Below, one piece after another: positions 1-7,931 of a stretch of DNA of 64,000 nucleotides. Both the position numbers and the translations under genes were made by a program. Position 1 is the stretch's first letter; each line of letters starts with the position of its first letter. Source of the stretch: WRGT01 sp964450405 (lineage in GTDB: Bacteria > Spirochaetota > UBA4802 > UBA5550); assembly GCA_964450405.1 (NCBI GenBank), contig CAYVCQ010000008.1, positions 87,217-151,216 of the forward strand, in the 5' to 3' direction. A model generated the notes under the pieces. The model made no database searches. It saw nothing but the letters and a program-made list of their open reading frames with translations, and was not told where the DNA came from.

Positions 1-1785
1 CCCCTGGGCGCGGAGACGTATACTTTCAGACTCACCCTCGGCAAACCTGATCGCCTTCTGCTTGTTCTGCTCAGCTATCTTTACACCGATTTCCGCTTCA
101 ACAAGATTCTTCTGCTGATCGGCTTCAGCTCTGGTTTTTTCCATTGCTATCCTGGTCTGCTCGGCTTTCTGCTGATCCTGATACATCGCCTGCTGCTGCT
201 GCGCTATTATCTTCATAGTCTGAGTATCCATGAGGTCCTGCGGCAGATTGATCTGACATATCAGCACCGATACACATTCCACATGATACTTTTCAAGTTC
301 TGTTCTGGCTCTCTCCTCGGCTTTACGCTGTTCCTCCTGCCGGTCCTGCATAAAGTTCATTGCAGAAGTTGAAGATGCCTGGTTTCTGAAACTTGAATCG
401 ATCATGGGGTGTATTACATGTAGGATGAGATTCTCAGTGGAACCTATCTTCGCCACCATATACGGCGCCTGATCAGGCCTGATTCTGATTACTACTTTAA
501 CAGATACGCTTATTTCAAAACCATCACGTGATATTACCTTGAGCGGATCAAAACGTGTCTCGCCAGTACTGTCCCAGTCTATGGTTATATTAGTTGTATC
601 CACAAGATATACTATGAATGCTCTGCGGTTTAGATAATAAAATCCCGGACCTGCAACCTCCTGCTGTATTCCTCGATATCCTTTTGGTACAACATATCTT
701 TCTATTCCGATATCAAAGCGGCTCTCTATATCTTTGTAAAGCACTGATCCCGGCTCAGCCTGTTCCTGTTTCGCAGTGTCGGTTACAAGTTTTCTTATCT
801 GCACAGGTTCCTCTCCGACGTTGGAGACTACTACCGCCACCTGACCGCGCTGTACTACCGCAACGTCATCAAGCTCAACTTTAAACATCATCGGATTAAT
901 ATAATATGTTCCCGGCTTAAGTACATCAAACTGCGGACCTCTCTGACCGCCCGCTTTTAAGAATGCCGGCGCATCCTGATAATCGCTATGACCGGAGATT
1001 GATTTCGCTACATATTCGCCTTCGGGAAGAGATTCACCATCGAGGGCTGTAACAAGCCCGATTTTATTAGCAGGAATAATTGTTGCATCCTGTATTTCAA
1101 TATGAAAAAGATCAGTATTTATCCTGTAGGTTCCGGGGAGAAGTATTTCTATCTGCGGTCCCTTCTGACCTCCGTTATTTAAAAAGGCCTGCCCGTTTTC
1201 AAACTGACTGTGCCCCTCGGTCTTATTTGCAAGAAGTCTCCCCGATGGAATCGGTTCTCCATCCATAGCAGTTGCAAGACAAATTTTACCTTTATCCACG
1301 ATAACTGACTGGAGTTTTCTTATCCTGAAGAGTACCGGATTTATCCTGTAGTTTCCTGGAGGTAGAATCTCTATCTGCGGTCCCTTCTGTCCGCCGCTTT
1401 TGAGGAAAATTTCACCATCCTGAAAAGAGTTGTGTCCCGTAACAACCTTTGCAAAAATTTTCCCGGGAGGTATCGGATCTCCATCTATTGATTCGATAAG
1501 TCCTATTTCTTCCTCGGCAATAATCGTAAATGAAAGCTTTCTGGTTGCGTATAAAAATGGTATAAGAAAATGAAGCCCCGGGCCCATGGTTCGGGCCTGT
1601 ATACCAACTTCATTGTTCTGTGCGACTACCCTTCCCTGCGGCATATTTCTTCCGAAATATCTTCTTTCAATCACGGCGATTTGTGTTCCGCCCACTATTA
1701 TTACAGATTGCATAACTACAACAATAATCAGAACTACCAGGTAAATTGGATAAAACGTGAGCAGTGATAGAATAATGGCTGACAT
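1..1785 (-). CDS. SPFH/flotillin-like membrane protein with tandem repeat modules (3' end outside window)
   Basis: Only the first 595 codons are in the window; the frame is still open at base 1, so the C-terminus is missing. A hydrophobic segment spans about residues 3-33. Residues about 94-154, 167-227 and 242-302 are three copies of one module with the pattern DG-x-P-x-P-x-G, GH-x-x-x-x-x-x-x-x-FL, GGQ-x-GPQ, PG-x-Y-x-IN. Looser relatives of the module lie at about 33-80 and 313-388. An SPFH/Band 7 domain follows (about 395-515), then a glutamine- and glutamate-rich coiled coil (from about 520), as in flotillins, which build oligomeric membrane scaffolds. The start is set by GGAGG eight bases before the ATG. 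The MBL gene lies 22 bp upstream on the same strand, so the two may be co-transcribed. The SPFH assignment is fairly sure; the module's function is unknown to me. Confidence 0.85.
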   Translation of the reverse strand, partial: MSAIILSLLTFYPIYLVVLIIVVVMQSVIIVGGTQIAVIERRYFGRNMPQGRVVAQNNEVGIQARTMGPGLHFLIPFLYATRKLSFTIIAEEEIGLIESIDGDPIPPGKIFAKVVTGHNSFQDGEIFLKSGGQKGPQIEILPPGNYRINPVLFRIRKLQSVIVDKGKICLATAMDGEPIPSGRLLANKTEGHSQFENGQAFLNNGGQKGPQIEILLPGTYRINTDLFHIEIQDATIIPANKIGLVTALDGESLPEGEYVAKSISGHSDYQDAPAFLKAGGQRGPQFDVLKPGTYYINPMMFKVELDDVAVVQRGQVAVVVSNVGEEPVQIRKLVTDTAKQEQAEPGSVLYKDIESRFDIGIERYVVPKGYRGIQQEVAGPGFYYLNRRAFIVYLVDTTNITIDWDSTGETRFDPLKVISRDGFEISVSVKVVIRIRPDQAPYMVAKIGSTENLILHVIHPMIDSSFRNQASSTSAMNFMQDRQEEQRKAEERARTELEKYHVECVSVLICQINLPQDLMDTQTMKIIAQQQQAMYQDQQKAEQTRIAMEKTRAEADQQKNLVEAEIGVKIAEQNKQKAIRFAEGESESIRLRAQG

Positions 1786-1807
1786 TCGAGCCTCCGTTTT
1801 GATATTT

Positions 1808-2521
1808 TTAAATCTTCAGCATTCCATAGTGTGCGGTAAAAATATATTTAACTCCGGGGATAGATTTTATCTTTTCAATAGAGATCTTTTCGGCAGCAGT
1901 ATCCATATTAAAAAACTCATTGAAAACATCGATCTTTCCGTTCTTTATACTCAGCGTGTCACCTGTAAACAGATACCCGTCATTAACCATATAGCTGGCA
2001 GATCCGATTGTGTGTCCCGGAGTAAAAATAATTTTTATATCCACTCCGCCTATTTTCAGCACCTCGTGATCTTTCAGCGTCTGAAACCTGGCATTTAATT
2101 TATTACTTACAAAAAAGGCTTTATTTTTTTTACCTTCAAGCATCGGAGCTTCATCCTCTGATGCGTAAACTTTTGCATTATTAAAAATCTTAACCGCACC
2201 GGTATGATCTGAATCCGAATGAGTCAGAAAAATTGCCTTTATTTCAGACTCAGCAATGTTTAATTTTTTAAGCGCTGATTTAACATTTTCAGCATCATAT
2301 CCTGCATCTATCGCAATATATCCTTCAGCGCTTTTGATCAGGTATAAGTTAGCAAAGCTGTCCTGTACTACAAAAACATTTTCAAAAATTTTTTTAGTTT
2401 CCATTGACGACATTTTTGATACTTCAGATTTAAATTTAAACATAAAAGAGGCTGCAGCAACCAGCAACAGAACAATAATAGATAATAGTATTATTAAAAC
2501 AATTTTTAATTTTTTATTCAT
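1808..2521 (-). CDS. Membrane-anchored metallo-beta-lactamase-fold hydrolase
   Basis: The 237-residue protein has one N-terminal transmembrane segment (about residues 5-30) followed by an MBL-fold domain. Metal-binding motifs are in order: THSDSDHTG (first HxHxDH-type loop, with serine-aspartate in place of one histidine: H-S-D-S-D-H), PGHT, TGD, and a final AHYG histidine. The first histidine pair is therefore atypical (HxDxDH), as in some glyoxalase II and lactonase relatives. The anchor suggests that the domain faces the periplasm. AAGGAG lies eight bases before the ATG. It precedes the SPFH gene by 22 bp. Substrate cannot be deduced. Confidence 0.85.
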   Translation of the reverse strand: MNKKLKIVLIILLSIIVLLLVAAASFMFKFKSEVSKMSSMETKKIFENVFVVQDSFANLYLIKSAEGYIAIDAGYDAENVKSALKKLNIAESEIKAIFLTHSDSDHTGAVKIFNNAKVYASEDEAPMLEGKKNKAFFVSNKLNARFQTLKDHEVLKIGGVDIKIIFTPGHTIGSASYMVNDGYLFTGDTLSIKNGKIDVFNEFFNMDTAAEKISIEKIKSIPGVKYIFTAHYGMLKI

Positions 2522-2722
2522 TAATTAGACTCCTTAAATTTAAAAAAATTAAAATACCGGATTAATTCTGAAATGCATAATAACTGATGTGATGGAATGA
2601 TCAAGTGTTTTAACTTATCCGGCTGAATATTTTAATGATAATTTATTAATCCGGTTTTTTAATCTGAACATATTAAGTGGAGTTATATAGTATTCCGGAT
2701 GATTTAATCCGTAATTATGCAG

Positions 2723-2747
2723 AAAAGGGGCTTTCGCCCCCTTTTTT
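2723..2747. terminator. Rho-independent-type terminator, probably bidirectional
   Basis: AAAA-GGGGC-TTTC-GCCCC followed by C and six T's forms a tight hairpin with a T-tract on the plus strand and an A-tract on the left that serves the minus strand. It lies downstream of the FecR-like gene. Confidence 0.75.
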
Positions 2748-2749
2748 GC

Positions 2750-2876
2750 TGTCATTCCGGCTGTAGTGAAACGAAATGCCGGCGACCGCAGGAAGATCTT
2801 CGATAATCTCATAGTACTGATTTCATCAGGAGATTCCGGTATTCGCAAGAATTGAAGCTGCAAAACCGGAATGACA
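2750..2876. repeat. Dispersed palindromic element, copy 1 (127 bp)
   Basis: The ends are perfect 11-bp inverted repeats, TGTCATTCCGG and CCGGAATGACA. The interior shares long identical blocks with copy 2 at 13933-14039, for example GGCTGTAGTGAAACGAAATG just inside the left end. This copy carries about 22 extra bases between GCCGG and AATCTCAT compared with copy 2. It is noncoding and resembles a MITE or a large REP-like unit. Confidence 0.85.
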
Positions 2877-2919
2877 AATACTAAAAATACAAACTTTTAG
2901 AACAGCCTTTTTTTTGATA

Positions 2920-3723
2920 TTATTTCTTTGATTTGAAGAAGAAAAGGTCTACTCCGCTGCTCTCCTTCTCTTCATCCTTTTCATATTCTTTATCTTCTTT
3001 GGGAGTTCTAAGTTCTCTAAGCTTCTTTCTCATACCGGAAAGAATAGACTTATCCCCTTCTTCGATCCCTTTAAATGTTTTACTGTTTTCCTCTGTTACA
3101 GGTTTAACCTCTGCATCTTTTTCCAGAGCAGCAATGTGTTTATCCTCTATATCACTCTTTGCAGGTTTGGATTTTTCGGATGTTACTGCACGCTCTTTGG
3201 CTTTAATTTCGGTCTCTCCGTTTTTCTTATTTGACTTAACATGAACCTTACCGTCAAGACAGGCAACACTGCTTGACTTCTTCTCATCAGTCACAAAGAA
3301 TTCAGTCCCGCGAACAGCTGCTGTACTTGTTCTTGTTTTTACAACGAAGTCCTGATCTTTCATAAGTTTATTTTTTACTTTAAAGAATCCTCTTCCCGAA
3401 TTCAGTGAAAGATATGTTTTTTCAACATTTGTCTGTTTGTCTCTGGTTAAAGTATCAATAGATACTGATGAATCACCGAAAAGTTTTATTACATTATCAT
3501 CAATATAAATTTCGCAGAGTGAGGTTTTCCCTTTTGTAACTATTTTCATACCTCTATCAACAGGGAGTCCTGATCTGGCAGGTGTCTCTTTTCCGTCAGC
3601 TGAAATTATAAAAACATTTCCGGAAACAAAGTTCACAAGACCTATCATTATCTTTTTTTCGCTTTTAGCGCCGCAACCAGTAATAAGAAACAGCATTGTA
3701 AGCATTGAAATTATCTTTTTCAT
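2920..3723 (-). CDS. FecR-domain lipoprotein
   Basis: The 267-residue product starts with a signal peptide ending in a lipobox (LITGC, Cys17), so it should be lipid-anchored. Residues about 30-170 match the FecR/DUF pattern seen in spirochaete and deltaproteobacterial proteins: a G-x-V-x-x-x-x-G-x-V element, a central SLNSGRGFFKV stretch and the hallmark TSTAAVRGTEFFV. The remaining third is highly charged, rich in Lys and Glu, probably disordered or coiled. GGAG lies five bases before the ATG. Classical FecR proteins relay outer-membrane signals to sigma factors, but this lone FecR domain has no sigma factor beside it, so a structural or peptidoglycan-associated role is equally possible. Confidence 0.8.
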   Translation of the reverse strand: MKKIISMLTMLFLITGCGAKSEKKIMIGLVNFVSGNVFIISADGKETPARSGLPVDRGMKIVTKGKTSLCEIYIDDNVIKLFGDSSVSIDTLTRDKQTNVEKTYLSLNSGRGFFKVKNKLMKDQDFVVKTRTSTAAVRGTEFFVTDEKKSSSVACLDGKVHVKSNKKNGETEIKAKERAVTSEKSKPAKSDIEDKHIAALEKDAEVKPVTEENSKTFKGIEEGDKSILSGMRKKLRELRTPKEDKEYEKDEEKESSGVDLFFFKSKK

Positions 3724-4050
3724 ATATTCTCCGATTATTATATTAAACTCTTATATAAGAAATAACCATGTTTTTGTCAATCCGAATCCTTAAAAATTTA
3801 TCTGCATCCTTAAGCTGCAGAATTCTGAAATTCAATCCTTTACCGCAACCTCTCTTAAAATAAAATAAAAAATTTGCAACTCTATTGCCAATCAACATGT
3901 TGAAAGAGCTAAAGATTAAATAGCAAATGCTATAAACCATGGGTATCCTGTCTCCGCCGTGCACCGGTTCCGGCAGGTGGCATGTTCACCACAAGTTTAT
4001 GAGTACTTAAATTAAATATTTTTTTCTGAAACACATCTAAGGAGATTGAA
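3724..4050. other. Divergent intergenic region with a recurring leader motif
   Basis: This 327-bp region lies between the start of the FecR-like gene (minus) and the radical SAM gene (plus), so it should contain both promoters. At 3985-4003 it carries TTCACCACAAGTTTATGAG, preceded by a GC-rich stretch. A 16/19 match sits at 12277-12295 before the lipase gene. No gene is visible. Confidence 0.5.
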
Positions 4051-5793
4051 ATGAATACTGACAGAATACTGTTCACATCAGTTTTTGGACCATACGGAAT
4101 AAAAAACTCATACGCCGAAAGTCTCGGAATGCAGATGGAACTTTTAAACAACCAGGTGACCCGTGGCCAGGGAGTCCACTCCCCCCGTCAATCGTACCTG
4201 AGTTTTGCACTCTATCTCCTTGCTGAAAATATTTCTGTCAGGAGTACAGTGCTCGATTTCCCGCTGTGGAAACAGTTTAAAAAAGAATTAAAGAAGGGCT
4301 ACACTCACGTCGCGATATCATTTATCGTACCAAATGTTCTTAAGGCAAAACGAATGACGGAATATATACGTAAAACCTATCCTGAAATTAAAATTCTCTT
4401 GGGCGGATACGGAACTATCATCCCCGATCTCAATGAAATTGTTCCCCATGATGAAGCATGCAAAGGTGAGGGAGTTAAATGGATAAGAGAGTATTTCGGA
4501 GAGGATACATCGGCACCGCTGATTCACCCTGTACTCCGCAATCCGGTGTACAACTATACCTACGGCCTTAAGTCAAAACCTAGAGGATCAGTGCTGCTTA
4601 CCGGTGCAGGATGTAAAAATGGATGCACTTTCTGTATTACTTCACATATGTTTAAAAAAGAATATCTTCCGCTTCTTGAAACCGGACGTGATGTATTTAA
4701 TACATGTAAAACTCTTGAGAGAGAACTGGGTGCCGTAAACTTTATGGTGATGGATGAAAACTTTCTCATGAAGAATGACCGTGCACTGGAACTGCTTGCC
4801 CTGATGGAAGAGGAGAAAAAGACATACTCCTTTGTTTTATTCTGCTCGGCAAACATCATCAAACAGCTTGGAGTTGAGTTTTTTATAAGAATGGGAATAA
4901 GCAGAGTCTGGGTCGGAGTCGAATCTAAAACTAACACTCATGATAAAGTTAAAGGTATTGATCTGAAAGAACTCTTTGAGGAACTGCAGTCAAATGGAAT
5001 TGCCGTACTGGCATCAACCATTCTCTTTCAGGATCACCATGACAGCAGAGTAATCAAAGAGGAAATAGATTGGGTGAACAACCTTAATTCAGATCTTGTT
5101 CAGTTTATGAACTACACACCATGGCCCACCACCGGACTTTATGAAAAACTTGAAGATGAAGGGCGCCTTAAGAAAATTCCATACCGCAACCAGCACGGCG
5201 CCGGCGAACTGAGTTTTGACCATCCTCATTTTAAAAATGCTGCCGATCATGAAAAATATTTATATGATGCATTCCGCAAGAAGTATAAAAACGGCGGACC
5301 GGCAATTATGAAAATGGCTCTCACAGCTGTCAGAGGATATATTAAAGCTGAGCAAAACCAATGTGCAAGGGAACAGCAGGGACTAACGTGGAACATAAAA
5401 ACACTAAGCTATGAAAAAAACAGCCATCCGGTGAAAGATGAATATATGGAACTCCGTATTGAAACAATGCGTAGCGAAGCACTCCGCTATAGACCGGCAC
5501 TGCTGCCGGCCATGGTATTTTCACCAAACGCGAAAACCCGTAAAATGGTTCGCGAAACAATAAATCTTTATAACGAAACATTCGGGAAACCGGGACTTAA
5601 AGATGTTATAAAATCTTTTGTTCTCCTTTCATCTGCTTCTCTTGAAGCTCTCCGGAAACTGTTATCATCACTACTCGGCAGAGAAGGAATTATAAGGCAG
5701 CCCGCTCTGCATCGCGTCGAATATCCAAAACCGGGATTATCTGATAATTCAGATAATGATGTGCAACTCCGCAGAATTGCGGCGGTACTATAA
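4051..5793 (+). CDS. B12-binding-type radical SAM protein
   Basis: The 580-residue protein has the layout of cobalamin-dependent class B radical SAM enzymes: an N-terminal Rossmann-like region (about 1-150, with LLGGYGT typical of the domain), then the radical SAM barrel. The cluster-binding motif is C-K-N-G-C-T-F-C in GAGCKNGCTFC at about 185-195. The B12-binding DxHxxG motif is not obvious, so cobalamin use is uncertain. The C-terminal 150 residues show no recognised domain. AAGGAG is six bases before the ATG. The patatin gene starts two bases after the stop, so the two are almost surely co-translated. Substrate is unknown; the pairing with a phospholipase-like protein suggests a lipid or membrane-associated substrate. 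Confidence 0.85.
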   Translation: MNTDRILFTSVFGPYGIKNSYAESLGMQMELLNNQVTRGQGVHSPRQSYLSFALYLLAENISVRSTVLDFPLWKQFKKELKKGYTHVAISFIVPNVLKAKRMTEYIRKTYPEIKILLGGYGTIIPDLNEIVPHDEACKGEGVKWIREYFGEDTSAPLIHPVLRNPVYNYTYGLKSKPRGSVLLTGAGCKNGCTFCITSHMFKKEYLPLLETGRDVFNTCKTLERELGAVNFMVMDENFLMKNDRALELLALMEEEKKTYSFVLFCSANIIKQLGVEFFIRMGISRVWVGVESKTNTHDKVKGIDLKELFEELQSNGIAVLASTILFQDHHDSRVIKEEIDWVNNLNSDLVQFMNYTPWPTTGLYEKLEDEGRLKKIPYRNQHGAGELSFDHPHFKNAADHEKYLYDAFRKKYKNGGPAIMKMALTAVRGYIKAEQNQCAREQQGLTWNIKTLSYEKNSHPVKDEYMELRIETMRSEALRYRPALLPAMVFSPNAKTRKMVRETINLYNETFGKPGLKDVIKSFVLLSSASLEALRKLLSSLLGREGIIRQPALHRVEYPKPGLSDNSDNDVQLRRIAAVL

Positions 5794-5795
5794 TT

Positions 5796-6647
5796 ATGGA
5801 TAACACTTCAAGATTTAAATCAGTGGTATTTGCCGGCGGAGGGAGCAGATGTTTCTGGCAGCTGGGCTTCTGGAGTACAGCTGCACCGGCATTGAACATA
5901 CGTCCGTTAACAGCTGCAGGCGTCAGTGCAGGAGCCGCATTTGCCTGTTTCTCATTGTCCGCCGACGGCGAGAGTGTACTTCATTATTTTAAAAATCTGG
6001 CATCTGCAAATAAAAAGAATTTCTATTTAACAAACCTGTTTCGAAAAGCACCGATGTTTCCGCATTACAACATGTACAGAAAATCAATTCTAAACACCAT
6101 CAATCCTGAAGTCCTTTTAAAACTGATGAATGGTCCCGATATAAGAATCCTTATAGCACGGCCTCCACGCTGGATGGGAGCAATATCAGCTTCCATTGCC
6201 GGTGTAGTTGCCTACAATATAGAAAAGCATATATTTCATCCTCTTCATCCTGTATTCGCATCAAAACTCGGATTCAAAGGTGAAATCGTATCGGTTAAGG
6301 AGTGCGGCACCAGCGAAGAGCTTGCAGAGCTTATAATGCAGTCTTCATGTGCTCCACCACTGCTGCCGGTTATGAAACGGAATAACAGAGTTGCTCTTGA
6401 CGGAGGCATGATTGACAATGTGCCGGTAAGCCTGCTCGACCATTGCGCCGGCGACAAACTGGTTTTACTCACCAGAAGATATAAAGATGGTGTTCTCCCG
6501 GAAAACAACGAAGTAACCTATCTGCAGCCTTCGGAGAATATCCCCATTACAAAATGGGAGTACACAGATCCTGAAGGGCTGCAGTATGTCTACGACATGG
6601 GGAGAAGAGATGGAGATGCCTTTGCGAAACAGCAACTGCTTTTATAA
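5796..6647 (+). CDS. Patatin-like phospholipase
   Basis: The 283-residue protein carries the patatin catalytic set: the oxyanion loop GGGSR near residue 15, the nucleophile elbow GVSAG (serine near residue 48) and the DGG triplet with the catalytic aspartate (ALDGGMIDN, about 205). Patatins are Ser-Asp dyad lipid acyl hydrolases, usually cytoplasmic or membrane-associated. No signal peptide is seen. It follows the radical SAM gene by two bases. Its stop codon overlaps the stop of the convergent thioredoxin reductase gene in the shared sequence TTATAA. Confidence 0.9.
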   Translation: MDNTSRFKSVVFAGGGSRCFWQLGFWSTAAPALNIRPLTAAGVSAGAAFACFSLSADGESVLHYFKNLASANKKNFYLTNLFRKAPMFPHYNMYRKSILNTINPEVLLKLMNGPDIRILIARPPRWMGAISASIAGVVAYNIEKHIFHPLHPVFASKLGFKGEIVSVKECGTSEELAELIMQSSCAPPLLPVMKRNNRVALDGGMIDNVPVSLLDHCAGDKLVLLTRRYKDGVLPENNEVTYLQPSENIPITKWEYTDPEGLQYVYDMGRRDGDAFAKQQLLL

Positions 6648-7931
6648 GCTATCAAGCTCCCGCTCTGCAGTAATGGCAGCTATTGTTCCGTCAGAAACTG
6701 ATGTGGTTATCTGTCTGTAAGGTTTAGCTATGACATCACCAGCAGCATATACGCCCGGTATATTTGTCCTCATATAAGGATCTGTTATTATGTAGCCCTG
6801 TTCATCAGTTTTCACTGTTCCGTTAAACAGAGCGGTATTAGGTTTCATTCCGGCAAAGATAAAGACTCCATCAGCTTTGATCTCACGCCGTGATCCGTTT
6901 TTAAGACTTTCTATTTCAATTATCATTGATCCGTCTGCCTGTTTCTTAAAAGACCGCGGCTCATTTTCAAATATAAAATCAATTTTTTTATTTGAAAATG
7001 CTTTCTCCTGTGCCTCTTTGTTTGCCTGAAGCTTATCGAACTGATGTATAATCGTCAGCCTCCCTGCAAATTTAGTAATAAATAAAGACTCCTCAACTGC
7101 CGAGTTCCCTCCCCCTATTACAACTACATGCTTCTCTCCATAATATTTTGCATCGCATGTTGCACAGTACGAGATACCCTTTCCTTTATATTCTCTCTCT
7201 CCGGGAACTCCAAGTTCACGATACGATGAACCTGTTGAAATAATAATTTTTTTTGCACGGATAGTTTCGTACCCGTCAATTAAAAGCTGTTTCTTAAACA
7301 GATCTACATCGGACACATCAACCGCCGATCTGAATATAACTCCAGCCTCCTTTGCCTGTTCATTCATAAAATGAGTAAGCATAAAACCCTCAACAGGTTT
7401 TATAAATCCCGGATAGTTCGACACCATATGAGTTGTGCTAACCTGGCCTCCCGGGAGCGCCGTATCAACAAGTATTGTTTTAAGTTTAGCCTGGGCAGAA
7501 TAAATCCCTGCAGTAATTCCGGCAGGACCACCTCCAAGAATCAGAACATCACATTCCTCTTCAGACTGTTTAATCATATTTCTAAGTTCCGCAGTCTTTT
7601 CCGTTGTAATCATTGTTTCTATACCGGCTACTACTTCACTCCTTCTAATCCCCCCGCTTAAACGCTCGCCAATTTCAACCCCGTCTTTAAAAAATATCAG
7701 AGTTGGTGAAGAAGTGACTCCAAGCCGTTCAGCCAGAGCTCTGTTCTCCTGACGAAATATCTTCAAGAATTTAATATCATCACCATATATTTCACTTAGA
7801 GGTTCAAACTTTGCTGCCAGCGCCTCACATGGCGGACATTCAGTGGAATAAAAATCGAGGGCAACCGCCCCGCCTTTAATAACTTCAGTATCAAATTCTT
7901 TCTCTGTTATGTATTTAATCCTGTCGCTCAT
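6642..7931 (-). CDS. Thioredoxin-thioredoxin reductase fusion protein
   Basis: The 429-residue protein is an in-frame fusion. Residues 1-105 are a thioredoxin fold with the active site C32-P-P-C35 and the cis-proline SSPT at about 76. Residues about 127-429 are a low-molecular-weight thioredoxin reductase: FAD motif GGGPAG (133-138), redox pair C256-A-T-C259, NADPH motif GGGNSA and the C-terminal FAD motif AAGDV. The order is Trx first, opposite to the mycobacterial TrxR-Trx fusion, and CPPC replaces the usual CGPC. It starts within the stop of the SPASM gene (ATATGA, AGGAG seven bases upstream), so translation is coupled. It should be a self-contained NADPH-driven dithiol reductant for the operon's other products. 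Confidence 0.95.
   Translation of the reverse strand: MSDRIKYITEKEFDTEVIKGGAVALDFYSTECPPCEALAAKFEPLSEIYGDDIKFLKIFRQENRALAERLGVTSSPTLIFFKDGVEIGERLSGGIRRSEVVAGIETMITTEKTAELRNMIKQSEEECDVLILGGGPAGITAGIYSAQAKLKTILVDTALPGGQVSTTHMVSNYPGFIKPVEGFMLTHFMNEQAKEAGVIFRSAVDVSDVDLFKKQLLIDGYETIRAKKIIISTGSSYRELGVPGEREYKGKGISYCATCDAKYYGEKHVVVIGGGNSAVEESLFITKFAGRLTIIHQFDKLQANKEAQEKAFSNKKIDFIFENEPRSFKKQADGSMIIEIESLKNGSRREIKADGVFIFAGMKPNTALFNGTVKTDEQGYIITDPYMRTNIPGVYAAGDVIAKPYRQITTSVSDGTIAAITAERELDSL

Larger units (their letters stand above)
2522..2919. other. Intergenic region without a credible gene
   Basis: This 398-bp spacer separates the MBL gene from the FecR-like gene, both on the minus strand. It holds a GC hairpin with a T-run (2723-2747) and a 127-bp palindromic dispersed repeat (2750-2876). 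The only open frame of note, at 2615-2863 on the minus strand, runs through the repeat and lacks a ribosome binding site, so it is not called. Confidence 0.7.

Noticed and set aside
94..1500. Direct DNA repeats in the SPFH gene as a CRISPR-like array
   Set aside because: The period (about 220 bp) and divergence fit a repeated protein module, not short repeats with spacers.
2615..2863. 82-codon minus-strand frame
   Set aside because: It runs through the terminator and the palindromic repeat, lacks a ribosome binding site and has no recognisable domain.
3948..4003. Possible riboswitch before the radical SAM gene
   Set aside because: The GC-rich stretch and motif were compared by eye with cobalamin, TPP and cyclic di-GMP types; no core sequence matched.
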